Assembly (NCBI GenBank): GCA_034638255.1
Contig: JAWPGT010000024.1
Span: forward strand, 1 to 64,000
DNA: 64,000 bases
Direction: 5' to 3'
DNA from: Coprinus comatus
Taxonomy: Eukaryota; Basidiomycota; Agaricomycetes; Agaricales; Agaricaceae
The notes below the pieces were generated by a model. That model saw only the letters and a list, made by a program, of their open reading frames with translations. It was not told the DNA's origin and searched no databases. Below, one piece after another: positions 53,851 to 64,000 of this stretch. The position numbers and the translations under genes are program-made. How positions within the stretch are numbered: position 1 is the first letter of the stretch; each line of letters begins with the position of its first letter.

Positions 53851-54736
53851 CATGGCAAACCTCCTACGAACAGCCAAATCAGGTTCAGATTGGACTCGCA
53901 ACGAACTCCTCGCTTTTAACATACGGGTGGTAGACGCCGACACAGAAGAGTTCTTCCAGTTTTCATCGCCACTGGACCAGCTTCCCGTGCCTGGTGTGTC
54001 TGATGCAATCTCCAACAGCATTGGGAACCACGCGGTCTGTTAGAAAAATACGACCGATTATTCTTCCGTTATCTGGGACTAGTAGAGAGATCTCAATCCC
54101 CAGAATCCTATGTCATCGATTTTGCCGATCATCTTTTACGCATGTTGGACTATGATGCTATTGGAGATCATAGAATCTGCCATAAGCCAGAACTTTCTTT
54201 TCCTATGGCTGGGCAACGTGTCGACGTCAAGTGTGGTTTATGCGTGAAGAATGATCTTTACCTCCTCCTTTTTCAAGAAGGCAAGGTGAGCCTTCAGATT
54301 ATGTCGAAACAATTCATTGCACAACCAACACACTCACCAGCCTAATGACGATCCGGAGCCTCAGCTTATCGCTCAGGCCATAGCTGCTTTTTATGTAGAC
54401 AGCCTTCGTTGCAGATATCCAGGTGTCCCGGTAAAGACCAGATACATGCCTGGTATCACAATGGTTGGGTCCGCCCCAATCTTTTATCGTATCCCTGTTT
54501 CGTCGAAACTTCTCGATGCTATGATGGCCGCCACTTACCCAGCAGAGGAGACTATTGTTTTAAGGTACATCCCACATGTCCCGAACCTTGCAACGTACAG
54601 GGATGTCGGGATGCGGCCTTTAGCCAATCGTCATGTCGTTTTCCAATGCTTCGAAGGTTTCGGATGGTTTGTTGTACGTCTTTTTCATTACCAGAGAGGG
54701 TTAACACACAGCTCATACACACTAGTGAAAATCTGA
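53851..54736 (+). pseudogene. PD-(D/E)XK-like fold protein of agaricomycete type, frame broken
   Basis: Starts MANLLRTAKSGSDWTRNEL. The middle reads DRLFFRYLGLVERSQSPES and DFADHLLRML, then KCGLCVKNDLYLLLFQEGK. An intron from 54274 (GTGAGC) to an acceptor at 54342 joins to DDPEPQLIAQAIAAF and VKTRYMPGITMVGSAPIFYR. A conserved acidic residue, a hydrophobic strand, Q-E-x-K and a following QLIAQAIAAF helix resemble the nuclease-fold core (E-x-K plus helix). That assignment is by pattern only. Between NHAV and LLEKYDR (about 54035-54045) the frame is out by one, leaving a TAG at 54043. The end at 54736 is the first stop. Confidence 0.55.
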
Positions 54737-55512
54737 CATGTCCCTAGTCATACGACTGTGGGCCATTTTTTCCGGGTTTCCCTGGCTGTCTTTCTGCCCC
54801 GTTTATCTTTCTCCCAAGATATGTACTCTTTTAGCATCTGTTTGATATTCTTGTAAACCTGGCTTTGAGTGGAGTCTTTATGCATGATTATGACAAAAAG
54901 GTGTTCGATTTTCTCCCACAAAAGTTGAGAAGTCTCTGGAATTATGTCATAGCCTGGCATAACAGATTCAGATGGATTTGAAGTACCGCACCAAGCAACT
55001 TCTACTTGTATGTAGAGTGGTGGCGTCCAGTTTAATTTAATAAAAGTGTAGCACAGGTAAGAATTCTGCGAAACAAACAAGTGTCAGGGACCTGGGAGGA
55101 TTGTGAGTTAGTGATATAATTTTCTCCCCCTAACCTAAGAAGAATAGACAAAAGGAGACAGAATAATAGTATGTTTCAACCAGTCGTTTCAAGAAGGGTA
55201 GGCGCGCCGCATGGCACTGTATATCTGGAGCCGAAGGGTAACAGAAATCTTGTGATAGAAGATTGTGTTTTGGTGGATTTTAAGCAAGTGTATTGTCTTG
55301 AGCGTGTTGAATATTATCTCAGGACATACTTTCAAGAGACGGACAAATAATTGGTATAAGGGTAAACTGGAAAAATGGATTGCAAGGAGGGGATCATGTG
55401 GTACTTGCGAGAAACTAAAAGAGGAGCATTAGACATTACAGCAGCAAGATATTCCACTTTTTTGTAACCACCAGCGTAAACGATGTCAAGCGATGTACCC
55501 TGATGACTCTCT
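54737..55512. other. Intergenic with a possible 59-residue ORF
   Basis: The plus-strand frame 55171-55350 begins MFQPVVSRRVGAPHG and runs 59 codons with balanced composition (VYLEPKGNRNLVIEDCVL). It may be a stray 3' exon or a small gene. The minus-strand frame 54748-55080 (110 codons, basic C-terminus) has no recognisable domain. Neither is supported well enough to call. Confidence 0.4.
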
Positions 55513-56077
55513 TCAACGACCACCCCTACCACGGCCGCGTCCTCCTCTACCACCACGAGGTCCTCCACGATCAGGACCACCGCGACCTCTTCCACGTCCT
55601 CGTGCATCATCCTTCTTACGGCCTTTGGGTTTGGGCGCGTCGTCGACAAGGAGAGTGTCAAGTGGCAAAGCATCGGGTAGGACAAAGTAACGGATGTTGT
55701 TTCCACGAATCGATAGCGAGTCAAGGGTCTGAGGATCGCGATTCCGTGTAGTCATCTTGACAGTTTTGAGATGTGTGTTCATCTGCATGTCAACACCTAT
55801 ATAACAAGGTCATTAAAATATGTAGATGGATTGGATAGATGCTGTGAAAGTACCTGTTATTGTGCCATGTACAATGGATCCGTTCTTGAGTTCTATTGTT
55901 ACAGTTTCATTGTTCAATTTCATCAAAAACCTGGGATTCAAGATTAGATCTGTGCGCGAAAATATGGCCAATAGAAAAGAGATGCAAGGTTAATAATGCA
56001 CGGTTGGTGATAAACTAGAAGTTGGAGGCAAAAAGTGTATATGAAGAATGAGATAGTACACACCTGACGAGTTTCAT
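55513..56077 (-). CDS. SMD1: Small nuclear ribonucleoprotein Sm D1
   Basis: Core Sm-ring protein of the U1, U2, U4 and U5 snRNPs, needed for pre-mRNA splicing. Three exons: MKLVR (start 56077), then [20 protein letters not shown] with HGTITG, then [20 protein letters not shown] and [20 protein letters not shown], which contain the Sm1 and Sm2 motifs. The C-terminal tail is Arg-Gly repeats (GRGRGRGG...), the usual target of symmetric arginine dimethylation. Both introns (donors GTGTGT and GTACTT) keep phase. The length of about 130 residues is full. TGA at 55513-55515. Confidence 0.95.
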
Positions 56078-56342
56078 CTTGAGTTTTCTGGGTAAGAAAT
56101 GGAATATACAAGGGGATTATGGAACAGTGTTTATGAGTTGTGGGTGTCGATGGTAGTCGCCGACGTCGTCTTTGTCGTTCAGCCAAGTCAAGTCGGACTT
56201 TGAACCTCCAAGTAACTCCGCTATAAGATATATCTAATTGTCATGTGCCCCACTATTACGGTCACGTGACATACGCGGTACCAGTTCAACGGACTAGCTT
56301 GTTGACCACTTCAAGTCCCAACAGCCACATAAGGCTGCAAGA
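56078..56342. promoter_or_regulatory. Divergent promoter, SmD1 and kinesin
   Basis: 265 bp between divergent starts, containing a CGCCGACGTCGTC stretch near 56158 and GTCACGTGAC near 56259-56270, an E-box-like palindrome. No ORF is supported. Confidence 0.5.
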
Positions 56343-59300
56343 ATGGCCTCACACAAGATCAAGATTGCTGCGAGACTACGACCAGCGCTACCAGGAGAAA
56401 ACACCGACGATAATATTACAGTTCACCACGCGTCGGACGATTCAAACGATTCAACAAAAGGAAGTTACATTTCAGTTCTCAATCCAAGAGACGTCTCTCA
56501 AGTATTCAAATTCCCGTAATCATTCGTACTATCTTTCTGAACAAGAATATGAAATCTGAAGCCAAGTTCACAGATTTACCAGTTGTTATGATCAGAATTC
56601 GACACAAGACGAGATTTTCTTAAATGATGTCGAACCTCTCCTCGATGTCGTATTTAGTGGTGTTGTGCGTCATACTTTGCGTTCCAATTTGCTGTGATAT
56701 TGACTTCTCTGGATAGACGGTTACAATCTTTGCTTATGGTGTCACTTCTTCTGGAAAGACTCATACCATGCAAGGAACGAGGGCAGAACCAGGGATAATC
56801 CCTCGAACAGTCCAGGTTAGTTTCTTTGTTTCTCTGGAATACCATGCTCTATATCTCAACCGATGCTCCCCACAGGCCCTCTTTGATCAACAGAAACAAT
56901 ACCCCCAATACGATATCACATTCTCTATGTCCTACATGGAACTATATAAGGATGAACCTTATGATTTGCTTGTTACCCGTGAAAATGTCTGTAATGCTTT
57001 CCTCTACCATCTCCGCATCGATGTTCTCTTAACCACCATCTACAGGCACCCAAACTTCCCGTACGTGAGGACGGAAATGGACAGGTCTTTGTTGCGAACC
57101 TATCAACCGTTACAGTAACTTCAGCCGCTGAATTCGACACCATTTATAAGTAAGTACCGCTGCTTCTGGTTTTGAAAAACTTGATATTAACTCATTGCTT
57201 ATCAGCCAAGCAACCAAGAACCGTTCGATAGGAGCAACAAATCTTAACCGTGCTTCGTCCCGCTCGCATGCAATTTTGACATTCGAAGTACTCATGATGG
57301 ATCCATCGAAGCAAACAAGTAATCATTCCCCTTATATACTCTACACTTCATTTTCTGAAACTTGGTCTAGCATTAGCAGGAAAAATTAACCTCGTGGATC
57401 TGGCTGGATCTGAAAACAATAAAGTACATCTACTAGACATTTGATGGTGCAATTTGAACTCATGTATCCTTCTAAAGCTCACAGGAAACGATCCCTCACG
57501 AATGGCTGAATCAAAAGCCATCAACCAATCACTTAGTGTTCTAGGCCAAGTTGTCCATGCTCTCAATCAAAGCGCCGTAAGTAAAAAGCGCTCAGTCACA
57601 ATATTAAATTACATTATTCACTAAAAACGTGGACTTCGTCAGACACGTATACCCTACCGCAATTCAAAACTAACACGACTTCTGCAAGATGCACTTGGTG
57701 GTTCTTCAGTTGGACTTCTGATTTGCAACCTTGCTCCTGGTAAAAATTTCCGACAGGATACATTAAACACACTCAAGTAAGTCACTTCTCTATAACATCG
57801 AAGATGCGTATAATAACAATATTTGATCGTATCACTCCTTAGTTTTGCAACCCGAACCAAGAATATCGAGAATAAGCCAGTCATTAATGAACGAGGTGAG
57901 TACTTAGAACTCTCTCGAAAAAGAAATCTACATATTCCCACCCTTATTTTCATTTAGACAACCGACCAGTACCAAAGCCTCACTTTGCAGCTCCACCAGC
58001 ACCAAAACTCGCCCCTACTATCCTTCAACCTATTAATACTACTGCAGGACCTTCTGCACCTTCTGTTGTTCCTTCTTCGAGAAGAGCAAGACAATCTTTA
58101 GCTCCTACCGCTGCTACAAGAGTTCCGAGAATTTCATCTATTGGAGTTGGTGGAAGTGGGAGTGGATATCAAAGATTTGCTATACCTGCTGTTGGAGTTG
58201 GGAGAAGGTCATTGGAAAGTGTAGAAGAGAAGGTTGTTGGTAGGTTTGGAATGACAGAGAAAGATATTGAAGAGAAGGTGAGATCATTTTTTGCTTTTCT
58301 TGTTGACGCTTTCAATTAACAGAACTGATTTTCGTGATAGATTATGAAAGTGGTGGAAGTAGAGGTTGCTAAACGTTTAGCTGTTGAAAGGCAGAAGGAT
58401 GAGGCAGAAAGGAGAGTACGAGAACTTGAAAAGGAGAGAGAATTGGACCTTGCGCGTGAAAATGCAAGAATACAGGCAGAACAAGAAAGATTAAGAATGT
58501 CGTCACCTAGCAAGAAGAGTTCAAGTTCTTCGTTACCTGCAGGAGTACTTACACCACTATTGAAGAAGCATAAAGATCTGGATGATGAGTTGAGGGCGAG
58601 ATTACATGATCTCGAGAGGAAGCTGTGGGTTCCTTTCTGAATTCTCTTTCCACTTCTTTTTTGTTTTTGTTCTATTTTGCCGTTGTTAAAAAAAACACAC
58701 AATTGAAGTGGAGCTGTGTAACTGACTTTTAATGGTTATTCATGATAGGGATCAAGGTCATAAAGAAACGTCTCTAGCTGGAGTGATGTCACCAGTATCC
58801 AAAAAGAAGACAGGACGTGCATATGTATCCCTTGCGAGATCTTACTCCGAGAAGTAAGCCCTTTTGTTTATAAAATTCCATACATTATAATGCTTATGTA
58901 TATTGGGCCTTATCACAATAATAGGGGAAAATTAGAAGATGCACTTGAACTCTACCGACGAGCAGAGGCTTATGTACCTGACAACATCAAATTAAAAGAG
59001 AGGTGGATACTCTTTGTCATTCACGTCTTTTTGTTACATATCGATCATGAGAGACGGAAAGTCTGACTTACTCTTCTGTTTTTTTTTAAATCGCTTCTGT
59101 GACATGTTGTAACAATCCGTCATTCGCCACTTCGATTTCGATTTCGACATCGACTCTTGGACTTGGACTTTTCTTTCCACGTGGAATGTAATTCTTTCCC
59201 CTTGGAAACTCAAATCGGTGAACTACGCACGAACTCTCGGGTGGTGGCTTCTTTTTGTTCGACAACGACAATAACATCAATTCACCGTGGGATCTTCATT

Positions 59301-59810
59301 TCCTCCATGAATAATAATATCTCGGTTGTTATTCTTAGGATCATTGAATTGGAATGGGCGGTTAAGAATAACAAAGAGTTTATTCCGTCGCCTAAGCCTT
59401 CAAGAAAGGAAAGAAAGAAAAAGGGAAGGAAGGATAGAAAGGGGAAAGATGAAATAGAAGATGAAATGGAAACAGTAGTTGAGGAAGAAGAGAACGGAAC
59501 GAAGAAACTTGCGAATGGAAGTGGTTCTCAAAGTATAGATTTCGGTATGGAACTTACAAATCGAACGACAACCGAAAGCCCGAAGTTATCCAAGCGACTT
59601 TTCATGGAAACTAGAGATGGGAATGGGAATGGCGAGGATATCGGTGATGATGGCGTTCAAAGCGGTGGCGGTGGTGGTATAGATTCACAGACACCACACA
59701 AGAAGAAAATGAAACTTGAAGGTTCATTTGGTGGAGAGAGTACAGATCAGGAGGGTTGGCTTTTACTCCCACCAGCACCGACGAAGGATAGGAAGATGTT
59801 CATATCTTAA
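56343..59810 (+). CDS. Kinesin motor protein, kinesin-10-like, with TPR-like tail
   Basis: ATP-driven microtubule motor. Many short introns; exons join in phase. N-terminal motor: [37 protein letters not shown], the P-loop [28 protein letters not shown] (switch I), [11 protein letters not shown] (switch II), [36 protein letters not shown] and [14 protein letters not shown] Ser/Pro/Arg-rich linker and a coiled coil ([20 protein letters not shown]) lie near 58345-58640. A TPR-like helix pair follows ([20 protein letters not shown]), with a Lys-rich, Glu-rich tail to TAA at 59810. Motor followed by a short coil and tail fits the kinesin-10 (KIF22/Kid) group; that subfamily call is tentative. Such motors act on chromosomes in mitosis. 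Confidence 0.9.
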
Positions 59811-61115
59811 AGTGAGCGGTTGACGTCAATGCAACCGTTGTGATGATTCTTCCGTCGAATGTTCTCCCCTTCGACCTCCTTGCCGACTGTACCGATGTCA
59901 ATTCACGTGTGTGTGTGTGTGTATTTTTTTTATTTCCGTTGCATTGTCGTCTTTTTTTTTTTTTTGCATTGGAAACCCTGTTTTATTTAATTTGGGTGAT
60001 CAAGGTGATCACTATTACTTGTGTTCAAATAATATAAAATCAGTATTTTTCGACTTTGACTTTTTTTTTGTTTGGACTTATTAATTATTTATTACGTCAT
60101 TGTGCAGGCTATTATAACTTCTCCGAGTCTTGAGCGCTCCGATGTCTCCGTAATGATCACCTCATAGTTAATTGTATTTTTGCTTGCCTAAACTAACCTA
60201 AGGAAAACGTTGTATACACCATTGGATTGGACAGCACCTAATTGGCTTTGGTGTATGTACACACACAAACGCACATACCCATACATAACCGGCCTCAGTA
60301 CTCCACCCAGGAGAACGTAAGTCCCCTCCTCTTCCTTGACACATCATTTCAGGTGCTCGTGTCTAGATGTAGAAGATCACATACCATTGATATTATTATT
60401 CATGTAGTACCGAAATCAAAGAAGGCCGTTACATTGTTATGCAGATAGTGTCGGTACGAACTTTTTGGGCGTCTCCGTGATGGTGGGTGCCTATTACAAG
60501 ACATTCGCTATTTCATTCTCTAACCTCAATAAATAGCTAGATCATAAAAATTATAAGAGACTCTGGTTACAGAACACATTTGTTACTGTGATTTTACCTC
60601 AACTCATGTGTATTAAATTGATCCAGGATGGCGACCACTGACGACCGGTTCATTATTGCACGACGGGCAACTTCCCGAGTGGCGACTATGAGAAGTTTCT
60701 CTGGAGCTCTCCGGGAAGCTTCTTTTGAATGTATTCTTGGTATCTCGCCTATGGTTAGGTAAACTAAATGGGGTTGGAGATGTGGGAAGGTAAAACCCTC
60801 TAATAGGCTTTTAAGACTATAAATAGCCGTAGCGATGTCAAACCTTACTCCCCTCGAACATGCTTCGACAGGCCATTGCTTGTACTACATCGCTTCGACC
60901 AATCACGATGGTTTTATTAACATGAGATTACATAGCAAAATGAACTGCGGCCAGACTCATGAGAAGTATGACAACGATTTCCCACCGCATATTTGATGAG
61001 TTATGCCAGTTGCCATCCTCGATCAGCATACGTAGTTCGTCTCTCTTACTCTGCCACCTTCTCGTCTAATCGAGTACCCTAATCCCCAACCTACTTATCT
61101 TCTTTGATACCAAGA
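59811..61115. other. Intergenic, 1.3 kb
   Basis: T-rich with GT-rich (59908-59921) and poly(T) stretches. Short ATG frames near 60242 and 60626 have no recognisable content. A DOMON domain, which often precedes b561 domains in fungal genes, was looked for upstream of 61116 and not seen. Confidence 0.65.
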
Positions 61116-62256
61116 ATGTCCACCCCTATTAGGTTTCCATTATCAGCAATCGAGAAACAGGCTAGAACACATGCGATATTGTGTACCATTGGATTCTTAA
61201 TAATTCTGCCGATTGGTGCGCTAGTAGCAAGATATACGCGCACATTCACCAATAAGTAAGTTCAAATAATAAACAGACTGTGACATTGCTAAAAAAAGAA
61301 AAACCAATTCTGACTTGTTCGACTAATTAACCATTTATTAATTTCATTTCGTTGCTTCAAATTTTTACCTCCGTGTCTACTGGAAATGAAATTACAATTC
61401 ATACTCTTTATATTAGGTGGTGGTGGGCTCATTGGATTATACAACTTATCATTGCTGGTCCTATCATCTTCACTGGATGGGCGCTGGGCCATGACACAGC
61501 AAATATGCTTCATTTGCCTCACTTCGTCGATACGCATCAGAAATGTGGTCTGGCGCTCTTAATCCTTTATGTCGTCCAACTGGCACTAGGTGCAATTGTT
61601 CATTTCTTCAAGTTCCCAGGAGTCTTTCGTGGCCACCGTGCTCCACACAATTACCTACACGTTCTCGTCGCCGTCGCTATTCTAGTCTTGGCGGCATATC
61701 AGGTAAGCTTTAACCCCTCAAAACCATCCTTTTCACGAGTCCATTGTTCTGGTTGTCACGATTGGCGGTCAAGATTATAGATGGACTGGAGATTCCTGGA
61801 TCCGTAACTTTCCTCCAGTGGGTTTAGGGTGCACCCTACAGGTCACAGACTCGTGGTACTATTGCCCGTTCTGAAAGTGTACTGAAAGCCTATACATCTG
61901 TTGTACCCGTTTTAAATTCGGTTTTATCATTATCTCATGGTACTTGGCACTTTATGTTTGAATGGGAACTGATTTCCCTTACAACTAGGTTCACTACGGA
62001 TTGTATACGGAATGGGCCTTTGCAACTGGCGGTCTTCACGTCGTTCCTCAATCAGCGAAAAATGCTTGGATGGCGTTGATCATTGTGAGTGATCCTGCCG
62101 TCCTTACGGTGCTACCTGATACCAAAATAAACACATCATCGTGGTTTGATGTAGATCTTTTGGGTATTGTACATTACTGGAATGGCTTTACTGCCTCGAC
62201 AATTCGGTCAAGAGAAAAAAGTGAGGGAGAAAAGGAATACACGAGTGGTAGAATAG
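61116..62256 (+). CDS. Cytochrome b561-domain membrane protein
   Basis: Multi-helix transmembrane haem protein that moves electrons across a membrane, in relatives using ascorbate or feeding ferric reduction. Four exons: MSTPIRFPLSAIEKQARTHA with ILCTIGFLIILPIGALVARY; then WWWAHWIIQLIIAGPIIFTG and THQKCGLALLILYVVQLALG; then HRAPHNYLHVLVAVAILVLA; then VHYGLYTEWAF and NAWMALII. A last exon from 62150 reads IFWVLYITGMALLPRQFGQE, ending KRNTRVVE with TAG at 62254. His residues in THA, AHW, THQ and NYLH are candidate haem ligands. Reading straight through the third donor (GTGAGT at about 62087) would give a different tail ending at 62285. No N-terminal DOMON domain. Confidence 0.88.
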
Positions 62257-64000
62257 AACCTGTCTTCGAGATTTGGGTTGCATAAATTGATATGCTAAAG
62301 GAGACTTGGAAGTATGTTTAATAGTTTATGTGCTGGTAGACTAGACGGACATTCTCAAGTAACTTCGTATACGCCGCTATGTAATAGAGATCCCATTCAA
62401 TATGGTGTTTTACAAGACATCGGAGTCTTTTCCTGGTGGAGAATGTAATATGAGAAATATGGAAGATTTGACTTGGGGGCCAACAATGAGATAAGTAACA
62501 TTCCTGGGGATCTCGGGGGTGTTGAGAAACCGAGTTATACATCTACAATGTTACACGCAGGCTCAGGAAGGAGTAGGATTCAAATGCCTTGTGTTATCCA
62601 TACCAAGTCCGAGCCAGTCACCACCGTTTACCGGTAGCTTCATTCAGACGTTTGCCATTCGAGTTAAAGCTTATTCTTCACTAGGTACCAACTTAACGTC
62701 ATACACGAAACTGGAAGCTTTAATTCTTGTCCTTCGAGACACCTGCAGGTTCATATGCATATGTTACATTCCAACTATATGAAACGTTATTTTCCCGGGT
62801 TTTTCTCCGACTGGATTACTACATTCTTCTTTTCGGGGTTGACCTGACTACGAGATTCATTTTAGCTCAGGCATGACTCCGTTGATGATTAGGCATGCGA
62901 GCTCCCTACGACTCACGGGTCCTAAAAACCTGATAAGTCGAGTGCAAGCCGAAAAGTCTCCCATGCCAAGTGTGGGCTCCCTATTCTGATTATCTGTAAC
63001 ACTCCACAACCCTAGTTGATCGCATAGGATGGTAATCCTTGAAGTTATATGTGACCTGAATTATATTATAGTGTGTCAAGATTTATCTCCCAGACTTTAG
63101 CGATAGGTAAACATTTCTCCCAAGGGTGTTGTTCTGGTAATCTTCCCAATCCACACAATGGGTCTTCAAAAGGTGATATCTCCCGAGAATTGGGGTATTT
63201 GATCTACAGATTCATACTTGAATCCGGGTATGCTACGTGCCCGTCGCACGCGTCAAATGCCAGACCATGAGTCAGGTCTGACTCATACCATTTCTTCAAA
63301 TGAGGACTTGACCCAATTAAATACTATGTTCTGGAGCATAAGGGCGGTGCCCAAGAGAGTCCAACCGTGTCATTCTGTCTATATTCCGAAAATCATCCAA
63401 CCTCGGTAAATTCTGCTACAAGTGACAGGACGACGAAATTAATGATAACATTGAATTCTCATATCCCTTCTCGGTCGCCACTGTAACACTGACCAGAATT
63501 GTTTTGAAGCGAAAGACAATATAGGTTGTTTTAAATGCAGTAGGACAGTATGATACACATGTACCATCTTGCCCAACTCTGCTTATGTATAAATATGTAA
63601 CAGACAGTGATAATGATACAGCGGTTAGGAACTTTAGCTACAGCATAAATGCACCCTTCTACTAGTAGGGTTAGCATGAGACTTGTGTGAAACTAAATAT
63701 CAAAGAAAGAAAGATAGAGAAGACAAAGGATGAAAAGACGATTTACTCTAAAGGGCATGCGAGGCTCGGGAACTTTGCTACAGGAAACGTTTGCCAGAGG
63801 AGACCGGCAGAAATACTATGGCTACAAAACATTCGCAAGAAAATGAAAGGCAGAAAGTTCTGTGGCAGTGTCAATTGACAAGGCAAGACGTAGACTAAAG
63901 GATGATGCATAATGGCCCAGGAGATAGCCGGTGTCTTTAGGAGTCTGGGCTAATTTAGTGGAATCGTCCGGGATTTTGTTGATTATTGAAAGTCCCCCCT
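62257..64000. other. No recognisable gene
   Basis: 1.7 kb without an ORF longer than about 90 codons and without an RNA that I recognise. No LTR or terminal inverted repeat was seen. It has scattered CpG and neutral base composition. Confidence 0.6.

Noticed and set aside
54748..55080. Minus-strand 110-codon frame
   Set aside because: No domain, no splice context and no neighbour that would explain it. Not enough to call a gene.
55493..55751. Pro/Arg-rich plus-strand frames
   Set aside because: Antisense of the Arg-Gly tail of SmD1.

Overview
The window is fungal nuclear DNA, most likely from a basidiomycete (Agaricomycotina-like). Genes have short GT-AG introns of about 50-60 bp, H2A and H2B are divergently paired, H2A ends in an SQE-type tail, and LTR and hAT transposons are abundant. 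It splits into a transposon-dominated left half (1-35,180) and an ordinary gene-bearing right half (35,180-62,260), followed by about 1.7 kb with nothing recognisable.

Transposon half. 1-4,624 is the 5' part of an apparently intact, CpG-rich Ty3/gypsy element (Gypsy-1, minus strand). 4,734-23,600 is a palindrome of about 19 kb: two 9.3-9.6 kb arms of nested retroelement debris around a spacer of about 28 bp centred near 14,000. Each arm holds a decayed chromodomain-type gypsy element (Gypsy-2), the 3' half of a copia element (Copia-1), and the 5' LTR plus gag of a second copia element (Copia-2) inserted in it. The right copy of Gypsy-2 continues past the palindrome to its chromodomain. It is then cut by a nest: an outer hAT (24,766-33,740, 8-bp TSD) contains an inner hAT (25,096-33,212, 8-bp TSD), which contains an internally inverted copia element (Copia-3, 26,135-30,630, 5-bp TSD). 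33,749-35,180 holds further retroelement remains with a zinc-knuckle ORF. The older elements carry many in-frame TGA codons where relatives have CGA, a CpG-deamination signature.

Gene half, in order: SEC61 alpha (-); tRNA-Ala(AGC) with an intron; a truncated CNH-domain gene of the Vps39/Vps3/TGFBRAP1 type (+); divergent H2A (-) and H2B (+); three tandem MFS transporters (-); a hypothetical protein (+) overlapping tail-to-tail with a PITH-domain gene (-); a class III (SIRT5-like) sirtuin (+); a hypothetical gene (-); a possible PD-(D/E)XK-fold gene with a frameshift (+); SmD1 (-); a kinesin-10-like motor with a TPR-like tail (+); and a cytochrome b561-type membrane protein (+). These are unrelated housekeeping and membrane functions, as usual in fungal chromosomes. 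Several otherwise good genes (H2A, two MFS copies, the CNH gene, the PD-(D/E)XK-like gene) carry 1-2 nt frame breaks, which may be real or may be assembly indels.

The most unusual structures are the giant transposon palindrome, the 340-bp segment inside it that lies in the same orientation in both arms, the copia element that seems to have integrated already rearranged, and the nested hAT stack whose target-site duplications can be read directly.
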